In this document: positions 8,666 to 17,362 of the stretch, in pieces | Layout of the letters: every line of letters begins with the position of its first letter | Numbering within the stretch: position 1 is the first letter of the stretch | DNA from: Betaproteobacteria bacterium | Lineage (GTDB): Bacteria; Pseudomonadota; Gammaproteobacteria; Burkholderiales; SHXO01 | Direction of reading: 5' to 3' | Length of the DNA stretch: 44,445 nucleotides | NCBI GenBank assembly: GCA_025356655.1 | Contig: JANXRW010000096.1 | Coordinates: 1 to 44,445 of the forward strand | Program-made: the position numbers and the translations under genes | Notes under the pieces: generated by a model | What the model was told of the DNA's origin: nothing | Databases searched by the model: none | The model's input: only the letters and a program-made list of their open reading frames with translations

Positions 8666-9330
8666 CCTGCTTTCGCACCCCGGCCCGGCCCGCTCCCGCA
8701 CGGCCCGGCGGGGGTAATGGGCGGGGCGGTAGTGCGCCCAGCCCCCCAGTGCTCAGCGGCGGCCCCCAACCGCCGGATCGCTTGTTGTACCTTGGCCGAG
8801 TACTTGGCTCGGCCCTGAGCGCTGCTCGAATTGTAGGCCCCAACCGCTTCCCACGAATTACCTAGTCGGCGCATGTTCTGCGCCAATATCCAGGCACCGA
8901 CATGAACATTCATGCAAGGGTCCAGCAGGGCGGGGAGATCAATTCCGAAGCGCGCCAAGGTGGGAAGCCAGCCGGAGTTGATCTGCATGATGCCAATGTC
9001 CGTGCTCCCGTCCCTATTGCGATGCAAGGTCTGAGGACGCAGCCCGGACTCCACCCCAGCCACGGCCACCAATAATCGGGGATTCACACCGTACTTCAGG
9101 GACGCCTGTTCCCAGCAGGTGCCGGGCCGGTGACCGAGTTCGGCGGCAGGGGCCCCCGCTAGACCGGTGGCCGCTACCGGGCCCGCCGCCCACAACAGTA
9201 GGCCGAGCGCGACCGCCCCGATCGTCCAGCTGCTTCCGGTGGTCCTCTCGGCCCTGTGGTGGACAGCCCCAATCGGGCTGCGCGCCCCCTCCCCTTGCGA
9301 CGCTACCGACCTAGCGGTTTGATGCCGCAT
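8575..9330 (-). CDS. Lytic transglycosylase of the pilus locus (R64 PilT/VirB1-like)
   Basis: Last gene of the minus-strand pilus locus. A signal/membrane anchor (SSWTIGAVALGLLLWAAG) is followed by a lysozyme-like SLT domain: GVNPRLLVAVAGVESG contains the catalytic Glu, then GIMQINSGW and the AYNSSSAQGRAKYSAKV block. It would cut peptidoglycan locally for pilus assembly; R64-type loci carry the same activity under the name PilT. The frame is open up to 9687, but the region upstream of the chosen ATG looks non-coding and no strong ribosome site exists, so the start is uncertain (an ATG at 9438 is an alternative). The Gly/Pro/Thr-rich tail after the domain overlaps the Uma2 gene in antisense by about 90 bp, which may mean the tail is not conserved. 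Confidence 0.8.
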   Translation of the reverse strand: MRHQTARSVASQGEGARSPIGAVHHRAERTTGSSWTIGAVALGLLLWAAGPVAATGLAGAPAAELGHRPGTCWEQASLKYGVNPRLLVAVAGVESGLRPQTLHRNRDGSTDIGIMQINSGWLPTLARFGIDLPALLDPCMNVHVGAWILAQNMRRLGNSWEAVGAYNSSSAQGRAKYSAKVQQAIRRLGAAAEHWGAGRTTAPPITPAGPCGSGPGRGAKAGQRNRSPTGTATCGRPLGETTSVSAGSNFR

Positions 9331-9962
9331 CCCGGGGCTTCCGGGAACCAAACTTTCACGGTCGCTCCGGGGCCACTCCCGATGCACATCTTCATCCCCG
9401 TGCAAGGCCCTATTCCCTATGACCCGGACTGAAGGCATAGCGACATGCAGAGGGAGCCGTTGCCGACCCGAAGAGCCAGTGGCGTAGCCTGCCTTTTGGC
9501 GGGGCGAGCCTCGCCGCTCCCTGATGAAGTCTCTTGCACGCTCTCGGGCATGATCATCTGAGGAAAGCTGGCGGGCATGCTTCCACATTCCATCGTCCAA
9601 CATGATTTCTCGACGTCCCCTTGCAGGAGTTTTGTGCAGCCTCAGATGAAGATGGGTGTGGCCATCCCGCGCCGTACGACGTTCCAACGCCGAACGTCTA
9701 TGGAGGACCTACCCAGCGCCACTTCACATTCGCCGCGATGATTCCCAGGTCCACACTGGCACAGACAGGCGATATCGTCTCCCTTCGTGCGCGGTCCAGC
9801 CGGCCAGGGTTGAATAATCTCCTATCCGTTCCCGCAAAGCGCGGAGACCCTGAGTGTCAATGGAAAACCACCTCGCTCATCGGCAAGGAGGGGGGAAATG
9901 CCGGGGCCAGTCGTTCCTCTCTGTCCCATCTCCCGAATGACGCGCAGCGCTTCCCAGCCTAT
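9331..9962. other. 632-bp stretch without a supportable gene
   Basis: Lies between the 504-residue protein gene and the transglycosylase. Open frames on both strands have irregular, low-complexity compositions and no family resemblance. It could contain a separate promoter for the transglycosylase or a decayed gene; I see no convincing signal. Confidence 0.5.
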
Positions 9963-11477
9963 TTATTGGGAGACCTCCCTCATGCAACGGCTTAGATCAT
10001 GCCCCGTGGCACCGACGGCAACGCACCTGTCGTAGCGCAGCCGCATCTCTCGGATATCGTTCACCTCGTCGACCCGATCCGGCCGATGCACGGCCCCAGC
10101 GCTGAAGCCTTGGGCTCGACACCACGTGACCGTCTGGTGCCGAGGGCACGTCCCTCCGAACACCTGCGCCGAAGCGCTAAGCCCAGCATCCCATGCTGAT
10201 CCAATTTGCGCCTTCCGTAGTTCTCGTTGAAGTGCGGTGGCCTGTTCCCCCGCCGGCACGGATGGGGCAAGTCGCCCATCACCAATAGGCCCCAGGTAGC
10301 GATCCTGGGGTGCGACGACGGATCCGCCCCCTTGCAACTGCGTAGAGGCAACCGCGTAAGTTCCTCCCGCAAAGGAGGCGGCAGTGAGCGGAGACATCAT
10401 CAATGTTCCCTGACCCCCAAAAGCCACCCCAACCGCTGTCGTAGTAGCCGACGCACTCTCCCCCGCGATCACCGCCAACTCTCCCACTGCGACAAACACC
10501 ATCGCAGCCGTTAGCACGGTAAACGCCAATACGGTAAAGGAACTCTCGCTCGTCTCCCAGCGGTAGAGGAGATCCTCGGTAGAGGACATATTCCCGCCGC
10601 TCCAGTCGGCGAACGAAACGCCTGAAGCCGCCACGTGCTCGGGTGCGTCACATCCACTGGGGACAGACACGACACAGATCTGCGCACCCACTCCTGCCGG
10701 TTGAACATCCACGGGCAGTGCAACCCACCAATGGGGCTTAGCATAGCCGTTGACTCGCGTTGTGACTGTCTTGCGGAAGAAATTTCCACTCTCCTCGGTC
10801 TGGACATCGAACCTAGACTCGGCCACCGCTGTGATCGCTGCTGTGGCTCGCTGGTAGCGCATGGCATGGCCCACGATAACCTGTACAGCCGGCCAACTGA
10901 CCTGGTAGAAGATCGGATCGCGTCCGGCACCACGGAATGCCGCAAATGGGTTCCTCCCTGGCCGAGTCCGGTCTTTGGCTTCTGCATTGGTGAGATACGC
11001 TCGCGCTGCTGCCCATCGGTCGCCATGCGCAGGGGTAAAGTCCGCGATGTAGCTGCGCACCGTCCCTTCCGGAGACCGCTCGACCTTATTCAAGAAGACC
11101 CGCAATTGGGCGTCGCCCGGAGAATACTTGGCGAAGACGTATGCGCCTGTCCTCGAGAACGCAAAAGTAGCGGCGGTCGCGCGGTCAGAAGACAGCCCCA
11201 GCATCCCGACCTCCTCCCGCCCCACAGTGATCCATCGCGGGCCGGACAGCATCCGCCAGTCAAATCCGTGCCCAACAGCCGATGGCCTCGTCTCGCCCAG
11301 CAGTTGCCAGTTATCTCTTGGAACGCGGACTGCGGAAGCTGCGCCGATCTTGATCGACAGGTCGCGATCATCGGTGAGGACTGACGCCGCCGATGTCGGT
11401 GAACCCGCCCACACGGGGAGTCCAACAACCAAAAAGGCCATGCCAAAGATTCGGCGCATAGTCATATTCCAAGCCAT
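9963..11477 (-). CDS. Unrecognised exported protein (504 aa) of the pilus locus
   Basis: I do not recognise this family. The N-terminus is a signal peptide (MRRIFGMAFLVVGLPVWAG). A soluble region of about 300 residues follows, with two cysteines close together (QICVVSVPSGC), then two hydrophobic segments at about 315-345 and 350-385 (Ala/Gly/Thr-rich), and a C-terminal domain with four more cysteines (TCPRHQTVTWC and YDRC...SRCM). The gene begins one base after the stop of the 529-residue protein gene, so the two are probably made together. Position at the distal end of a type IVb pilus locus suggests a surface, tip or assembly role. Starts at residues 5 or 7 are also possible. Confidence 0.7.
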   Translation of the reverse strand: MAWNMTMRRIFGMAFLVVGLPVWAGSPTSAASVLTDDRDLSIKIGAASAVRVPRDNWQLLGETRPSAVGHGFDWRMLSGPRWITVGREEVGMLGLSSDRATAATFAFSRTGAYVFAKYSPGDAQLRVFLNKVERSPEGTVRSYIADFTPAHGDRWAAARAYLTNAEAKDRTRPGRNPFAAFRGAGRDPIFYQVSWPAVQVIVGHAMRYQRATAAITAVAESRFDVQTEESGNFFRKTVTTRVNGYAKPHWWVALPVDVQPAGVGAQICVVSVPSGCDAPEHVAASGVSFADWSGGNMSSTEDLLYRWETSESSFTVLAFTVLTAAMVFVAVGELAVIAGESASATTTAVGVAFGGQGTLMMSPLTAASFAGGTYAVASTQLQGGGSVVAPQDRYLGPIGDGRLAPSVPAGEQATALQRELRKAQIGSAWDAGLSASAQVFGGTCPRHQTVTWCRAQGFSAGAVHRPDRVDEVNDIREMRLRYDRCVAVGATGHDLSRCMREVSQ

Positions 11478-11478
11478 G

Positions 11479-13068
11479 TCAAAAGACTAACTGTAAGCTG
11501 GACCGGCACGGCTGCCCGACCATACCGCAGTTGGCGCCACCGAACGTGTCCTCACACACCCACCGGTTGCACGTGGTGTCCGTAGTAACCGTCACCGTGC
11601 GCTGCCCGTCGTAGCGGAGTTCTACCCGATCCCACGGTCGTCCTTCGTAGGTCACAGCGCAGAAGCCGGCCGTGGTTTGCGGCCTTGCCGGTAAAAACGT
11701 GGACTCCACGGCGTAATAGCTGGAGTTGCTGGGGCCGGAGTGCACTTGCTTATCTGAGCGAATCTCCGCCCTCGCCAAAATGGATCCATCACGGGCACAG
11801 GTGAGAGTGGCTACCGTGGTGTCGTCCTGGCCCGTTGCCAGCGTGCTGCTCAGTGACCCCGCGTAGGAGATCGGCGCCAGATAGCTAATCGTCTGGATGT
11901 CGGAAACATTCACCAGATCAACGCCCGCTCCGCTCGGGTCGATGAGCCATGGATCCATAGCTTCCGCTAGAGCACGACTCACGGTGCGCGACTTTCGAAA
12001 TGCCTGGGTCGGGGACAGCGCCTCGTCGACGTAGCGGTTCAGCAAAGCCGGAACGCCACTGGCAGGTACAACATAGCGATCCACGGTGCGTTGCAACGAA
12101 ACGCCGAGGGTCCCAGCCACCTCAAACCGCGGTGGACCGCAGTCCGAGTAACTCAACTGCCTAAGGTCAACACGCACGGCAACGCGCGCTCGTGCCGAGC
12201 CAGTTGCCGTGGTGTCATACACTGCGGAAAGCCGACGCACGTAATCCAACACGGCACGGGGGGCTCCTGTGGCATCCAGGAGCGCCCGCACGTCAGGGTA
12301 TGCGCGAGGGCAGGCAGCTTTGACCGCCTTATCGGCGAGGCATTTCACTCCCTGGTCCGGATCGACCGGGCCCAGTCCTGACGCAGGCTCGTCGAAGGCG
12401 CCATCCGTATCCGTGCGGGTAGGGCCGGACAGCGGCTGCAACCGTTCATCCGCCAACCACCAGGTCAGAATCCCGGCATCGGGGTAACGCCATGCATTAG
12501 GCAACCCATTGAGTAGCGCCTTGGGTACATAGACGACGTGAAGGAGCGTCGGCGTATCGGCGGCAATGGTGGGATCGCCGAATAGCGCGCGCCCCTGCTC
12601 GTCGACCATAGCCGTCCAGGTCAGGCGCGAAACGCTGCTCACACCGTGAACCTGCACCGGCTGATTCAAGGTATAGGTTGCAGAGGCCAAGTGGTTCGCC
12701 CGCATGTAGCCGCTCATGGCGGTTGTCAAGGCATTTGCTTGAGGCAGGATCCAGTTTCTTGCTCTTGCAAGGAGCTCGCTCCTGCGAACGTTAGCGCCAA
12801 AGTCCATGACCGCCAACGAGGCGATGGCCGCCGCCTCCGGCACACTGACCCCGAACTGACCTGCGCCCCGCGTGCCATCGCGCGAATTCACCGATGCCAC
12901 CCGCGCATCAACTGTCGAGGTGCTTCCCCCCTCACGACTGGCCACCGTCTGGGTGACGATCAGGATCTTCGGGTCGGGGCGACTCTGCTGGGCCAGCGCA
13001 GGGAAGGCGCCAAGGAGCAGAGCGACCAACAGGCTCGAGAGGTGCATCAAAATCACTTGTCCACGCAT
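11479..13068 (-). CDS. Unrecognised exported Cys-containing protein (529 aa) of the pilus locus
   Basis: A signal peptide (HLSSLLVALLLGAFPALAQ) leads a mature protein of about 500 residues with no membrane segment and no family I can name. It contains nine cysteines; the last four cluster in the final 35 residues (TTCNRWVCEDTFGGANCG, then QPC), suggesting a disulphide-stabilised C-terminal module. Composition is Thr/Ser/Val/Asp-rich, consistent with an extracellular beta-rich protein. A ribosome site AAGGAG lies ten bases before the ATG at 13068. It sits where R64-type loci keep the PilV adhesin, so a pilus-associated adhesin is a reasonable but untested guess. Confidence 0.72.
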   Translation of the reverse strand: MRGQVILMHLSSLLVALLLGAFPALAQQSRPDPKILIVTQTVASREGGSTSTVDARVASVNSRDGTRGAGQFGVSVPEAAAIASLAVMDFGANVRRSELLARARNWILPQANALTTAMSGYMRANHLASATYTLNQPVQVHGVSSVSRLTWTAMVDEQGRALFGDPTIAADTPTLLHVVYVPKALLNGLPNAWRYPDAGILTWWLADERLQPLSGPTRTDTDGAFDEPASGLGPVDPDQGVKCLADKAVKAACPRAYPDVRALLDATGAPRAVLDYVRRLSAVYDTTATGSARARVAVRVDLRQLSYSDCGPPRFEVAGTLGVSLQRTVDRYVVPASGVPALLNRYVDEALSPTQAFRKSRTVSRALAEAMDPWLIDPSGAGVDLVNVSDIQTISYLAPISYAGSLSSTLATGQDDTTVATLTCARDGSILARAEIRSDKQVHSGPSNSSYYAVESTFLPARPQTTAGFCAVTYEGRPWDRVELRYDGQRTVTVTTDTTCNRWVCEDTFGGANCGMVGQPCRSSLQLVF

Positions 13069-13102
13069 ACCGTTTCAACTCCTTCCGCCGAAAAACGCAG
13101 GC

Positions 13103-13876
13103 CTAGTGCACGCCGCCATTACGCGCAGGCGTGGGCCCAGGGAAGGGTGCCAGGGGCGGCAGCGGCGGGAGGCCGGCAAAGGCGTCGGCCGAACCACCGG
13201 CTTCTGCGCCCTGTTCTAGCGGCCTTATTCGCGCCCCGTCCACCGCGACCTCTTGTCCCGCTCGCTCCGCGCCCACCAGGGTCCCCCAGCCGGTGGGCAA
13301 CACGTACCGCACGCCGCCTAAGCGAGCACTGCGTTCCTCGACCTCGGTCAGGTGCAGTCCAGCTAGCATCTCGCCCTCGCCGCCAGCGACGATGTTCTCG
13401 TCCAAAGCGAATACCGCCCGCCTGCCACCCCGTGCGCTGAAGATGGCCCGTAGAACCGGAGTGGCGGTCCTGGGAAGCCCTGCCGCGGCAGCCATCGAAT
13501 GGGCGCCCTGGCTGGGTTGGCCTTCCGGCGGGCGGCGCGCCAAGGTCTTTGCCCCCTTTGGACGGGGGCTCGCTTCGGCGTGGGTTGGCGCAGGCCACGG
13601 CGGCACGGTTGGTGAATTAGCCAGGGCTCGGGGCGATCGCCCCGGGCGCGCAAGCCCCGCTACTCCGACGCGCCCCCGCAACTCCGCCTGTTTGACCTCC
13701 TCCTCGAGCATTTGGGTTTCGAGGCGCAACTCCTCAAGCCGCCGTTGCTTCTGTTCAAGCGCCAACGGGGTTCCGGTGAGGGGGTTGACCTCCGCTGCTC
13801 CCGCCAAGCCGACTAGCAGGCCGAAGGCGATTGCCCCTTCAAGCCAACCGCCTGCCACGCAACGCGCCTGGTACAT
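13103..13876 (-). CDS. PilP-like pilus assembly protein
   Basis: A 257-residue protein with an N-terminal hydrophobic segment (residues about 10-28), a short coiled coil (LEQKQRRLEELRLETQMLEE), a Pro/Ala-rich linker of about 80 residues, and a compact C-terminal domain (PVLRAIFSARGGRRAVFALDE split by Gly turns, then AGLHLTEVEERSARLGG) that resembles the homology-region domain of PilP/GspC proteins and the R64 PilP. Such proteins link the inner-membrane platform to the secretin in the periplasm. The ATG at 13876 has a GAGGAT ribosome site and follows the prepilin gene by 20 bp; the longer frame up to 14140 runs through that prepilin gene and is rejected. The Gly/Pro-rich tail is unusual. Confidence 0.6.
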   Translation of the reverse strand: MYQARCVAGGWLEGAIAFGLLVGLAGAAEVNPLTGTPLALEQKQRRLEELRLETQMLEEEVKQAELRGRVGVAGLARPGRSPRALANSPTVPPWPAPTHAEASPRPKGAKTLARRPPEGQPSQGAHSMAAAAGLPRTATPVLRAIFSARGGRRAVFALDENIVAGGEGEMLAGLHLTEVEERSARLGGVRYVLPTGWGTLVGAERAGQEVAVDGARIRPLEQGAEAGGSADAFAGLPPLPPLAPFPGPTPARNGGVH

Positions 13877-13896
13877 GATCCGATCCTCGTGAGTGT

Positions 13897-14886
13897 CTAA
13901 AAGGTCGCGAAGGCGGTAGCCTGATACACCACGCCGCCCGGGAGTTGTGCCTGTATTGATGCGGTGTAAGGCGGCCGTTGCATGGCACCGTCGCTGTTCG
14001 CCGGTGATCGCACGGCGGCCGAACAGTTGTCGAAACGAATCAGATTTCCAAATGGATCGGTCACGTCCGCTTCCGAGAGGCCCAACACCTGCGCTGGCGT
14101 AGGCTGGGCCCCTCCCGCGAGGGGTATTGGCTCCGCGCACCCCGTCGTCCCGATCTCGCCCCCCGGATCCCAGCGGCCATCGGGTTGGGCGCTCGTTGCA
14201 AAATAGTCCACGGAGATATCCCTTGAGGGATCCGCTAGGTAGTGCACCTGAAAGTAAAGTTGGTAGGCGGCAACGATCCTGTCCACCTGGGCCGCCACGC
14301 GCTGCACATTTCCGATTGCCACCGAGTCGCCATGAAACAACACCGCCTCGTCATCGCCACAAACGGTCAGTTCTCCTGAAGCCGACAGGCCGGTGGTCCC
14401 GCAGCCTTGAACGGTGTCCAGGTGGCCGTTCCAGCCGCCAGAGACCACCGCCACCGAGTGGAAGTAGACCTTCACGCCGCCCAGACTCACCGCTTGGCGC
14501 GCATTGATGAAGACGCACAGCGGCGCCCCAGTGCCGTCCGTGTGGAGTGGGCCGGGTCCGAGTGACCCGTACCGCGCGAGCGGGGCAACGCTCGCAGCGC
14601 TGCTCGTGCACCGCCCCGATGCATCCGGAAGCGCGGGAAGGAGAGCCCCCGACGCCAGGGTGAGCTGCGCCCCCGGCTCCCCGTCCACCAACATCTGGTT
14701 GGCTTCGTATGCCAGCAAGATGGCCTGACGAAGCGCCGCCAAGCGCTCCTGCGTCTGAACCTGCGCCCGGAACCGCAGGAGCGGACCGAGTTGCTCGAAC
14801 ACCACGGCCCCCAACACCGAGAGCACCGCCAGAGCGATGCCCAGTTCCAATAGCGTGAAGCCACCCGAGCGGGAGTATCGCTTCAT
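13897..14886 (-). CDS. Type IV prepilin-like protein, PilV-like (329 aa)
   Basis: The N-terminus RSGG/FTLLELGIALAVL is a canonical class III signal: Gly at -1 (residue 9), Phe at +1, Glu at +5, then a 20-residue hydrophobic helix. At 329 residues it is larger than a major pilin and fits a minor pilin with a big globular head. Its C-terminal 40 residues (DPFGNLIRFDN, then PPYTASIQAQLPGG) parallel those of the 274-residue protein upstream, so the two are probably paralogues. Its ATG overlaps the stop of the PilT-like pseudogene by the sequence ATGA, indicating translational coupling. The prepilin peptidase that would process it is not in this window. Confidence 0.85.
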   Translation of the reverse strand: MKRYSRSGGFTLLELGIALAVLSVLGAVVFEQLGPLLRFRAQVQTQERLAALRQAILLAYEANQMLVDGEPGAQLTLASGALLPALPDASGRCTSSAASVAPLARYGSLGPGPLHTDGTGAPLCVFINARQAVSLGGVKVYFHSVAVVSGGWNGHLDTVQGCGTTGLSASGELTVCGDDEAVLFHGDSVAIGNVQRVAAQVDRIVAAYQLYFQVHYLADPSRDISVDYFATSAQPDGRWDPGGEIGTTGCAEPIPLAGGAQPTPAQVLGLSEADVTDPFGNLIRFDNCSAAVRSPANSDGAMQRPPYTASIQAQLPGGVVYQATAFATF

Positions 14887-15942
14887 CCGGCAAGCGCTCG
14901 GTCGAGCGTCTCAGGGCCCTCGGCGGCGTATTCCCCTGCGCCGCGCGTGATCAGCCCTTCGCGGGCCTGGCGCGCCAAGGCCTGTTGGATGAGGATCTTC
15001 CCGTCCTGCTGCCCGCGGGAGCTGAGCTTCGAGATATGGCTCACCCGGTTATCGACGATGTGCTGCCGAACGGCCGGGGTGTTTACCAGCGGTCCGTCGG
15101 CCAACACCCGCAGCCCCTCGGTGGACGGCACACGCAATTGAGCAAATATACAATTCAGAACCGCGCCAAGAATTCCCCGAGCCCAGCCCCTCTCTCCGTC
15201 CTCAAAGAAGCTGGCGGCGGGTTCAACCGCCTTGACGCCACCATGAGTGTGCGTCGTCGCTAGCACCAGATGCCACGTCTCCGCGGCCGTAAGTGCGATC
15301 CGCATCGTCTCCCTACCTCTCATCGCTCCGACCACTAAAACATCCCACTCCGGTCGCAGCCCGGCCCGTCCTACGTGGCGGACGGGTTCGGTACCCGCTC
15401 CGCCCTCGCAACGAAAAATCCCCCCCCCGCGCGAGCTCGACCAGGTAGTCGATCGGATGCTCGACCGTCACCATGCTGACCGGCCGGCCGCAGCTGGGCT
15501 GGCTCGCAGAAGCGGCCAGGGTCGTCGCCGTTCCTGACCTTCTGGGGCCGGCGACCAGGGCCAATCCCTTCTGCTTTCCTCGTTGGACCCTCAGCGCCTC
15601 CGGCAGACCGAAGACGGCGAACCCCGGAGAAGTCCGCGGTAATCGACGCGTGACGAGAGCTAGTCGTTCGCCTGCATGCGTGAATAGGTTCCCCCTCATA
15701 CGCCAGGAGGCCAGCGAGAGCGCGCAGTCCCAGGACCCTCCTCGCGCTTGGAGCAGTGCCGCGGGCGCCTTACAATCCCGGCAAGGCGCCAGGAACTCGC
15801 GGAGGTCCCCGTCCTTGGCCCCATTGACATCCATTCGCGCCATCTCGCCCTCCGTGCGGACCCGAACAGGCTCGTCCACAGCGACGTGGATGTCGATTAC
15901 CTGAGAATTGAGCAGTAGATGGATTAGGCGCGTCCGAAGCAC
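14883..15942 (-). pseudogene. Decayed or phase-variable PilT-type ATPase
   Basis: Two frames join at a run of nine G (coding strand, 15428-15420). Removing one G gives a single 352-residue protein, the normal size of a PilT retraction ATPase. The N-terminal domain (LIHLLLNSQVIDIHV, then the RVRTEGEM strand) and core are recognisable, but the Walker A is GPRRSGTA at 132-139 with Lys replaced by Thr, and the Walker B reads DVLVVGAMR with the catalytic Glu replaced by Ala at about 206. The His box (TAAETWHLV) and the TPAVRQHI helix remain. A GTG start at 15942 follows a GAGG site overlapping the upstream stop; the 3' end overlaps the next prepilin (ATGA). R64-type loci lack this gene; bundle-forming pili have one (BfpF). 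Confidence 0.78.
15420..15428. repeat. Homopolymer of nine C (nine G on coding strand) at the frameshift
   Basis: The tract lies exactly where the two reading frames of the PilT-like gene meet. Eight or eleven G would restore one continuous frame. Such tracts slip readily in replication, PCR and sequencing. Confidence 0.9.
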
Positions 15943-15949
15943 CGCCGCC

Positions 15950-16774
15950 TCACAGAACCTGAATTGCGGTGCGCTGCATCCATGTACCCCACGGGGTTTG
16001 GGCTCGAACCTCGACGCTGTAGGGCGGGCTCTTGGACGACGCCTCAACGCCGTTCGTCCACTCCACTGGCCCACCCCATCCGCTCACTGGCTCCACAGGC
16101 AGGCCCAACCGCGTAGCTAGGTCGCCGGACATTGGGGCAAAGGCATCGGCGCAGGGCAACTCGTCCAAGCCAGGGCTCTGGCAATCAACGGCGCGGAACC
16201 AATTGCGACCGATATCCGCGTCCGGATCGCGGATGTACGAAGCCCGGAAGCGCGCCTCGAAGGCGCGCGCCACGGTATCGAGCGCTGCACGGGTGAACTC
16301 CGCTGCCGCTTGGTGTGCTAGCCGACCATCTACAAGTACGTACTCCAGGCCCCGGTGGTTCGCGACCCTACCACTTCGCGGATCGAAATCTGGTGCCTCC
16401 CCCTGCGGACCCGGTAGCCAGGCGATCAACACCCGGTACCCGACGCCCCGGTCCTGGAGGAGGCTGCTAGCGGCGATACGCAGCGCCCACTTCGACTGAA
16501 CGCCCAGATCAGCGACCCGGCCCAGCTTCTCCGTCCAGGCATCGTCAAAGGACTCCCCAGCTCCGTCCGCTTCGGATGCATGGCGACGGTACCAGCCGAG
16601 GATCTGTTGCCCAACGGTCGCAAGATATTCCACCCGCGGGCTCGGCGCCGACCCAGGCGATCGCCCCCCGTCACCGTGGCTCCAGAGAGTCATACAGGCC
16701 AGCGCGGTCATGGCGAGCGCCATAACAATCACCATCAATGCGCCCCCCCGTTGATTTCTACCTAGATTCGTCAT
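15950..16774 (-). CDS. Minor pilin-like protein (274 aa), paralogue of the downstream prepilin
   Basis: After a short basic head (NLGRNQRGG) there is one hydrophobic helix (ALMVIVMALAMTALACMTLW), which looks pilin- or PilX/GspK-like but lacks Glu at +5, so it is not a canonical prepilin. The rest is a globular domain with motifs shared with the 329-residue prepilin: a DP-rich segment around 190 (SYIRDPDADIG), a W/GG turn, and the ending PPYSVEVRAQTPWG. The ATG at 16774 lies inside the last codons of pilS (17-bp overlap). The frame is open to 16837 but the upstream part is antisense-like Arg-rich sequence. Confidence 0.7.
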   Translation of the reverse strand: MTNLGRNQRGGALMVIVMALAMTALACMTLWSHGDGGRSPGSAPSPRVEYLATVGQQILGWYRRHASEADGAGESFDDAWTEKLGRVADLGVQSKWALRIAASSLLQDRGVGYRVLIAWLPGPQGEAPDFDPRSGRVANHRGLEYVLVDGRLAHQAAAEFTRAALDTVARAFEARFRASYIRDPDADIGRNWFRAVDCQSPGLDELPCADAFAPMSGDLATRLGLPVEPVSGWGGPVEWTNGVEASSKSPPYSVEVRAQTPWGTWMQRTAIQVL

Positions 16775-17333
16775 AGAGATAGTCCACGCTACCGCTCGCC
16801 GCCCCCGCCGCCGCCGCACGGCAGTGGTTCGTATCAAACGTTGCTCCGCTCGAAATGCTGCCGTTGCACTCCTGGAGCACCTGAATCACGATGTCGTTCG
16901 GCACGTTGGTTGCGCGCAGAAAGTACCGTTGGCCTATCCCGCCATCCTCACGCGCGATGCTCACTGTTGCTCCGGACACGATACCGTCCAACAGACCGGC
17001 ACCGGAGGTCGGGTCCGTCGAGAAGGGCTTCAGGTAGGGTCCTCGCCAGGAGTTGTCGCTTATGGCCGCTCCGCAAAATGTCGCCCCTGCTCCATTGGCG
17101 GCGTTCGTCCACAGCCCTGGAATGCGCTGCGTGTGACAGCCGGTATCGGCTCGAAGCCGCTGCAGCGCCCCCCCAATCTGCTGCATGTAGTTCAGCAGCG
17201 TGACGGCCTTCCCCCGCCCCCCGATGTCAGTGAAGACGTATACGCCGACGCCAAGCAGGGAGAGGATCGCGATTACCACAGCTAGTTCGACCAATGTGAA
17301 GCCTGATCGACGAGCGAGGTTTCTTGTATTCAT
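16758..17333 (-). CDS. pilS: Major type IV prepilin
   Basis: A 191-residue protein with a perfect class III signal: RRSG/FTLVELAVVIAILSLLG, Gly11 at -1, Phe at +1 and Glu at +5. The mature part has two cysteine-bearing loops (TGCHTQRIPG and ECNGSIS...NHCRA) compatible with the D-region disulphide of type IVb pilins. AAGGA lies eight bases before the ATG. It follows the GspF-like gene by 29 bp. Named after R64 pilS by position and type; sequence identity to R64 cannot be measured here. Confidence 0.88.
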   Translation of the reverse strand: MNTRNLARRSGFTLVELAVVIAILSLLGVGVYVFTDIGGRGKAVTLLNYMQQIGGALQRLRADTGCHTQRIPGLWTNAANGAGATFCGAAISDNSWRGPYLKPFSTDPTSGAGLLDGIVSGATVSIAREDGGIGQRYFLRATNVPNDIVIQVLQECNGSISSGATFDTNHCRAAAAGAASGSVDYLYDESR

Positions 17334-17362
17334 TCACATTTCCTTAGTTATTCTAGGTCGAC

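Noticed and set aside
9621..9995. 124-codon plus-strand frame between the transglycosylase and the 504-residue gene
   Set aside because: No ribosome site or recognisable domain, and its 3' end overlaps the convergent 504-residue gene.
15943..16074. Extension of the PilT-like gene up to an ATG at 16074
   Set aside because: It would overlap the upstream minor pilin gene by over 120 bp; the GTG at 15942 with a GAGG site right after that gene's stop is better.
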